A stretch of 9,467 nt of DNA from an uncultured Pseudomonadota bacterium (GTDB lineage Bacteria; Pseudomonadota; Alphaproteobacteria; RF32; CAG-239): positions 1-9,467 of the forward strand of contig CASFLB010000041.1 of the NCBI GenBank assembly GCA_949295395.1, written 5' to 3'. The translations under genes were made by a program, and so were the position numbers. Each line of letters opens with the position of its first letter. Positions within the stretch are counted from its first letter, which is position 1. The notes below the pieces were generated by a model, which had not been told where the DNA came from, did not search any database, and saw nothing but the letters and a program-made list of their open reading frames with translations. Below are positions 6,793 through 9,467 of the stretch, piece after piece.

Positions 6793-7356
6793 CTACACCT
6801 GCAAAATATCTTTTTCTTTCTGAGCCAAGAGCTCTTCAATTTTCTTAACGGCTTCATCCGTAAGTTTTTGAATTTCGCCTTCAAAACGCTTTTCATCATC
6901 TTCGGAAATAGCATTATCTTTCTTAAGTTTTTTAATTTCATCAAGGGCTTCACGACGCAAATTACGAACAGCCACTTTATTATTCTCAGCATATTTACCG
7001 GCAACTTTGGTAAGTTCCTTACGACGCTCTTCGCTAAGCGGAGGAATAGGGATACGAATAAGCTGTCCGTCTGAAGCAGGATTAAGCCCCAAATCCGATT
7101 CCATAATAGCTTTTTCAACAGCCTTAGCCAATCCACGATCCCAAACAGAAATCGACAAGGTTCTCGCATCAGGAACACTAATGGTTCCGACCTGAGAAAG
7201 CGGCGTCATACTGCCATAAGCCTCGACCATAATACCATCCAACAAGCTAACATGAGCTCTACCGGCGCGCAATCCGCCAAAATCAGACTTCAAAGAGTCG
7301 ATTGTTTTATCCATCTTTGCTTTAGTTTCAGATTTAATTTGATTAAAATCAGACAT
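6793..7356 (-). CDS. frr: Ribosome recycling factor
   Basis: A complete 187-residue RRF, which with EF-G splits the post-termination ribosome. The length matches the family (185 in E. coli). The first helix contains SLKSDFGGLRAGRAH (21-35), then domain II with YGSMTPLSQVGTISVPDARTLSISVWD (47-73). The hallmark IPIPPLSEERRKEL is at 102-115, followed by the long C-terminal helices with VRNLRREALDEIKKLKKD (130-147). The ribosome site is weak: GGGTG about ten bases before the ATG. It follows pyrH after 94 bp, the widest gap within the cluster, and that gap contains a good promoter candidate, so frr and the envelope genes may have their own start. pyrH-frr is a nearly universal bacterial pair. Confidence 0.97.
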   Translation of the reverse strand: MSDFNQIKSETKAKMDKTIDSLKSDFGGLRAGRAHVSLLDGIMVEAYGSMTPLSQVGTISVPDARTLSISVWDRGLAKAVEKAIMESDLGLNPASDGQLIRIPIPPLSEERRKELTKVAGKYAENNKVAVRNLRREALDEIKKLKKDNAISEDDEKRFEGEIQKLTDEAVKKIEELLAQKEKDILQV

Positions 7357-7382
7357 GAGGTTAACACCCTATAAAAAAGTTT

Positions 7383-7413
7383 ACGCTGACTACAATAATA
7401 TTTATTTTAGCGT
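7383..7413 (-). promoter_or_regulatory. Weak inverted repeat in the pyrH-frr gap
   Basis: Positions 7383-7387 (acgct) are complementary to 7409-7413 (agcgt) around a 21-base AT-rich loop. On the minus strand a six-T run follows a few bases after (7373-7378). It could be a poor attenuator or terminator, but the five-base stem is short. It straddles the -10 of the candidate frr promoter, so an operator is another possibility. Confidence 0.2.
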
Positions 7414-7422
7414 CTTTGGCAA
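7395..7422 (-). promoter_or_regulatory. Candidate sigma70-like promoter for frr
   Basis: On the minus strand TTGCCA (7417-7422) is followed after 16 bases by TATTAT (7395-7400). Each hexamer matches five of six consensus bases. Transcription would start near 7388, about 32 bases before the frr ATG. AT-rich gaps give chance matches, but both hexamers and the spacing are good. Confidence 0.45.
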
Positions 7423-7450
7423 GAAGTTTTTAAACCGCAAGAAAAAAAGC

Positions 7451-8161
7451 CTATTTTATAATCGTAAAGTTTCCTTTTCCGGCAAGCACTTTTTTGAGAG
7501 CATTTTTTTCATGCTGAGAAAAGACGATAATAGGCAACTTATTTTCACGAGCCATAGCAATGGCGGTCAAATCCATCACTCCGAGACGTTTTTCAATAAC
7601 TTCGTTATAAGAGATTTCATCAAATTTTTTAGCCTTAGGATTTTTCAACGGATCAGAATCATACACCCCGTCAACCTGTGTAGATTTAAGCAAGGCATCA
7701 CAATCCATTTCTGAGGCACGCAACACCGCACCGGTATCGGTTGTAAAAAACGGATTACCGGTACCACCGGCAAAAATCACGATTCGTTTTTTCTCAAGAT
7801 GACGTTGAGCACGACGATAACGATAACTTTCACAAACCTGAGGAATATCCAACCCCGACATCACCCTGACATCAAGGCCCATATCTTCCATAACATTTTG
7901 CAAATAAACCGCATTCATAACTGTGGCCATCATACCGATATAATCGCCGACGGTACGTTTTATTCCCTTTGAAGCTTCCTTCACACCGCGAAAGATATTT
8001 CCGCCGCCAACCACAATACAAACCTCAACGCCGGCCTCGTAAATATCTTTAATCTGCTCGGCAACTTTACGCACGGCCGTAACCGATATGCCATAAGCCC
8101 CCTCGCCCATAAGCCCTTCACCGGAAACTTTAATCAGAACGCGTTTATAAATTGATTTCAT
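7451..8161 (-). CDS. pyrH: Uridylate kinase (UMP kinase) PyrH
   Basis: A 236-residue amino-acid-kinase-fold enzyme that phosphorylates UMP to UDP in de novo pyrimidine synthesis. Motifs: LIKVSGEGL at the N-terminus (9-17), VVGGGNIFRG (50-59), GTGNPFFTTDTGAVLRASEM (133-152) and DALLKSTQVDGVYDSDP (155-171), then the MDLTA segment (196-200). An in-frame ATG exists at 8179, but it has no ribosome site, and a strong GGAAGGAAGG lies between it and the ATG at 8161. The 8161 start also gives the family's standard N-terminus. It is the first gene of the cluster and faces plsY across a promoter region. The usual upstream pair rpsB-tsf is not here, so the gene has acquired or retained its own promoter. 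Confidence 0.96.
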   Translation of the reverse strand: MKSIYKRVLIKVSGEGLMGEGAYGISVTAVRKVAEQIKDIYEAGVEVCIVVGGGNIFRGVKEASKGIKRTVGDYIGMMATVMNAVYLQNVMEDMGLDVRVMSGLDIPQVCESYRYRRAQRHLEKKRIVIFAGGTGNPFFTTDTGAVLRASEMDCDALLKSTQVDGVYDSDPLKNPKAKKFDEISYNEVIEKRLGVMDLTAIAMARENKLPIIVFSQHEKNALKKVLAGKGNFTIIK

Positions 8162-8165
8162 TGAA

Positions 8166-8175
8166 CCTTCCTTCC
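8166..8175 (-). promoter_or_regulatory. pyrH ribosome-binding site
   Basis: The minus strand reads GGAAGGAAGG just before the ATG at 8161. Its upstream half sits eight bases from the start, a good distance. It decides the pyrH start against the in-frame ATG at 8179. Confidence 0.75.
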
Positions 8176-8190
8176 GCATAAATATAGTTT

Positions 8191-8218
8191 AATATAAAGC
8201 AAAATTCCTCAAAGTCAA
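8191..8218 (-). promoter_or_regulatory. Candidate sigma70 promoter for pyrH and the envelope cluster
   Basis: On the minus strand TTGACT (8213-8218) and TATATT (8191-8196) are separated by 16 bases; each matches five of six consensus bases. The expected transcript start is near 8184, giving a leader of about 23 bases to the pyrH ATG with its ribosome site inside. It is the best promoter seen in the window. A start near 8184 also excludes the upstream pyrH ATG at 8179 as a well-served start. Confidence 0.55.
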
Positions 8219-8257
8219 AGGCAATATCAGGACCATACACAAGCCGCAAAGAGTTTC

Positions 8258-8286
8258 TTGCAAAGAAAAAAAAATTGTGCCATAAC
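8258..8286 (+). promoter_or_regulatory. Candidate promoter for plsY-dprA
   Basis: TTGCAA (8258-8263) and CATAAC (8281-8286) are 17 bases apart, each matching four of six consensus bases. The expected start is near 8292, about 29 bases before the plsY ATG. It is weaker than the divergent pyrH promoter but has ideal spacing. The two divergent promoters lie about 40 bases apart. Confidence 0.35.
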
Positions 8287-8307
8287 AAACAAAAAGTCAA
8301 AAATTAT

Positions 8308-8313
8308 AAGGAC
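8308..8313 (+). promoter_or_regulatory. plsY ribosome-binding site
   Basis: AAGGAC lies seven bases before the ATG at 8321. It selects this start over the upstream in-frame ATG at 8258, which would add 21 lysine-rich residues that do not fit the family. Confidence 0.65.
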
Positions 8314-8320
8314 AAAAGAA

Positions 8321-8965
8321 ATGAGCATAACCGTCATATTTGCACTATCGGCACTTGGAGGATATTTTTTGGGATCAATTCCGTTTGGCTTGGTCTTAAC
8401 CAAGATGTGTGGCTTAGGAGATATCCGCAAGATTGGCTCTGGCAACATCGGCGCGACAAATGTTTTACGCACCGGCCGCAAAGATTTAGCCCTATTAACG
8501 GTTCTGCTTGATGCGTTCAAAGCCGGTTTTGCCGCTTGGCTGGCTTCACACTTAGCCCCGAACGCTTATTACAGTTTTTACGGCTACATCACAACCATAA
8601 ACACCATGGCCGGTTTAATTGCCGGTACGTTTGGTTTCTTGGGTCACAATTTTCCGATTTGGTTAAAATTCAAAGGCGGCAAAGGAGTTGCTTCTGCCTT
8701 CGGTTTTATTTTGTTTACCTACTGGCCTTTGGCGCTGATTGCTCTTGCCGTTTGGTTGATTGTTGCCTTCACCAGCCGCTATTCTTCTTTGTCGGCCTTA
8801 ACCGCTTGCGCCTGTGTTCCGTTTTTTTCTTTCTTTATGACCGACCCGATTCACACAGGCTTTTACAGCCTCATAGCCCTACTTATCATTATCCGTCACC
8901 ATGCCAACATCTACCGTTTATTGCATGGAGAAGAAAGCAAAATTTCATTTAAGAAAAAAGCCTGA
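8321..8965 (+). CDS. plsY: Acyl-phosphate:glycerol-3-phosphate acyltransferase PlsY
   Basis: A complete 214-residue inner-membrane enzyme that acylates glycerol-3-phosphate from acyl-phosphate to lysophosphatidate, the first step of phospholipid synthesis in most bacteria. The three conserved loops are clear: GSIPFG (19-23 region) with GSGNIGATNVLRTG (39-52), then GHNFPIWLKFKGGKGVAS (108-125), then RHHANIYRLLHGEE (192-205). Five or so membrane segments separate them. LLDAFKAG (62-69) corresponds to the usual DxxKG, with Ala where Gly is common. The N-terminus begins at the first membrane helix, as expected. Its stop shares one base with the dprA start. It is divergent from the cluster that contains cdsA, so the two units supply successive parts of the same lipid pathway. 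Confidence 0.95.
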   Translation: MSITVIFALSALGGYFLGSIPFGLVLTKMCGLGDIRKIGSGNIGATNVLRTGRKDLALLTVLLDAFKAGFAAWLASHLAPNAYYSFYGYITTINTMAGLIAGTFGFLGHNFPIWLKFKGGKGVASAFGFILFTYWPLALIALAVWLIVAFTSRYSSLSALTACACVPFFSFFMTDPIHTGFYSLIALLIIIRHHANIYRLLHGEESKISFKKKA

Positions 8966-9467
8966 TGATAACAGATAAGGAACGCATCGCCCAACTTCGA
9001 CTAATCAACACCGAAAACATCGGTGCAGTAACTTATCACAAATTAATAAAACATTTCGGCAGCGCGGAAAAAGCCCTTGAAAACCTTCCTCCGCGCTTTA
9101 CCCCTTTTGCCAAAGACAAAGCCGAAGCCGAGCTTAAAAAAGCGCATAAAATCGGCTGCCACATCATCAGCTATGACGATGAAACCTATCCACAAATGCT
9201 GAAACACATTGCCGATGCACCGCCGATTATTTATGCCTTAGGCAATATTGAGCTGCTAAATCACACCCCTTCCGTAGCAATAGTCGGCTCCAGAAACGCA
9301 ACGGTAAACGGCCGCAAAATGGCCTCCAGAATTGCCTATGAGCTAACCGAAGAAAACGTCATCGTTGTTTCCGGCATGGCGCGAGGTATCGATTCGTCTG
9401 CCCACAAAGGCGCATTATATGCCAAAGGCCAGCAAGGCGCGACCATCGCGGTTTTAGGCACCGGCAT
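8965..9467 (+). CDS. dprA: DNA processing protein DprA (5' part, cut by window edge)
   Basis: An open frame of 167 codons plus two bases runs off the right edge. DprA binds incoming single-stranded DNA and loads RecA during natural transformation; many non-competent bacteria also keep it. An N-terminal helical SAM-like region covers about 1-70 (ERIAQLRLINTENIGAVTYHKL). The Rossmann-like DprA domain follows: YPQMLKHIADAPPIIYALGN (75-94), VAIVGSRNAT (104-113), SGMARGIDSSAHKGAL (136-151) and IAVLGTG (161-167). The ATG at 8965 uses the last base of the plsY TGA, so translation is probably coupled; no separate strong ribosome site is seen. plsY next to dprA is a common arrangement, often with topA following. 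The C-terminal winged-helix part lies outside the window. Confidence 0.93.
   Translation, partial: MITDKERIAQLRLINTENIGAVTYHKLIKHFGSAEKALENLPPRFTPFAKDKAEAELKKAHKIGCHIISYDDETYPQMLKHIADAPPIIYALGNIELLNHTPSVAIVGSRNATVNGRKMASRIAYELTEENVIVVSGMARGIDSSAHKGALYAKGQQGATIAVLGTG

Noticed and set aside
6711..7178. Minus-strand ORF of 155 residues overlapping frr
   Set aside because: Most of it is frr read in the wrong frame. Only its last 25 codons, outside frr, were kept as a speculative short ORF.
7441..7453. Terminator at the pyrH stop (seven-T run on the minus strand)
   Set aside because: The T-run follows the stop directly, but no stable GC-rich stem precedes it in the end of pyrH.
8227..8520. Minus-strand ORF of 97 residues opposite plsY
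   Set aside because: It is antisense to the conserved PlsY N-terminus, lacks a ribosome site and shows no family features.

Overview
The window is a compact block of housekeeping envelope, lipid and translation genes from a Gram-negative bacterium. It encodes lipid A synthesis (LpxD), outer-membrane protein assembly (BamA) and an RseP-type site-2 protease with one PDZ domain. The base composition is AT-rich, and the flanking order plsY-dprA is typical of Alphaproteobacteria. My best guess is a low-GC, possibly host-associated, alphaproteobacterium; this is inference from family features and order, not from a database match.

Layout. Positions 1-282 carry no gene. They hold a tandem structured repeat with two large hairpins that share an apical module, plus DnaA-box-like 9-mers. 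From 283 to 8161 a minus-strand cluster reads, in transcription order, pyrH - frr - uppS - cdsA - rseP - bamA - lpxD - fabZ. Positions 8162-8320 are a divergent promoter region. From 8321 to the right edge the plus strand carries plsY and the 5' part of dprA, which share one base at their junction.

How the genes work together. pyrH (UMP kinase) and frr (ribosome recycling) lead into uppS (undecaprenyl-PP, the glycan lipid carrier) and cdsA (CDP-diacylglycerol for phospholipids). Next come rseP (envelope-stress intramembrane protease), bamA (outer-membrane protein insertion), lpxD (lipid A N-acylation) and fabZ (fatty-acid dehydratase). This is the classical proteobacterial envelope cluster in a reduced form. 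dxr is absent between cdsA and rseP, skp is absent between bamA and lpxD, and rpsB-tsf is absent upstream of pyrH. On the other strand plsY makes lysophosphatidate, the precursor that leads to the CdsA substrate, so both divergent units feed membrane-lipid synthesis.

Expression. Good sigma70-like promoters can be seen upstream of pyrH and inside the pyrH-frr gap, and a weaker one upstream of plsY. Many junctions look translationally coupled: the cdsA start lies inside uppS, the lpxD ribosome-binding site overlaps the bamA stop, and plsY/dprA overlap by one base. The core genes look intact and ordinary. The least explained sequence is the hairpin repeat array just downstream of fabZ; a possible short membrane-peptide ORF between frr and uppS comes second.
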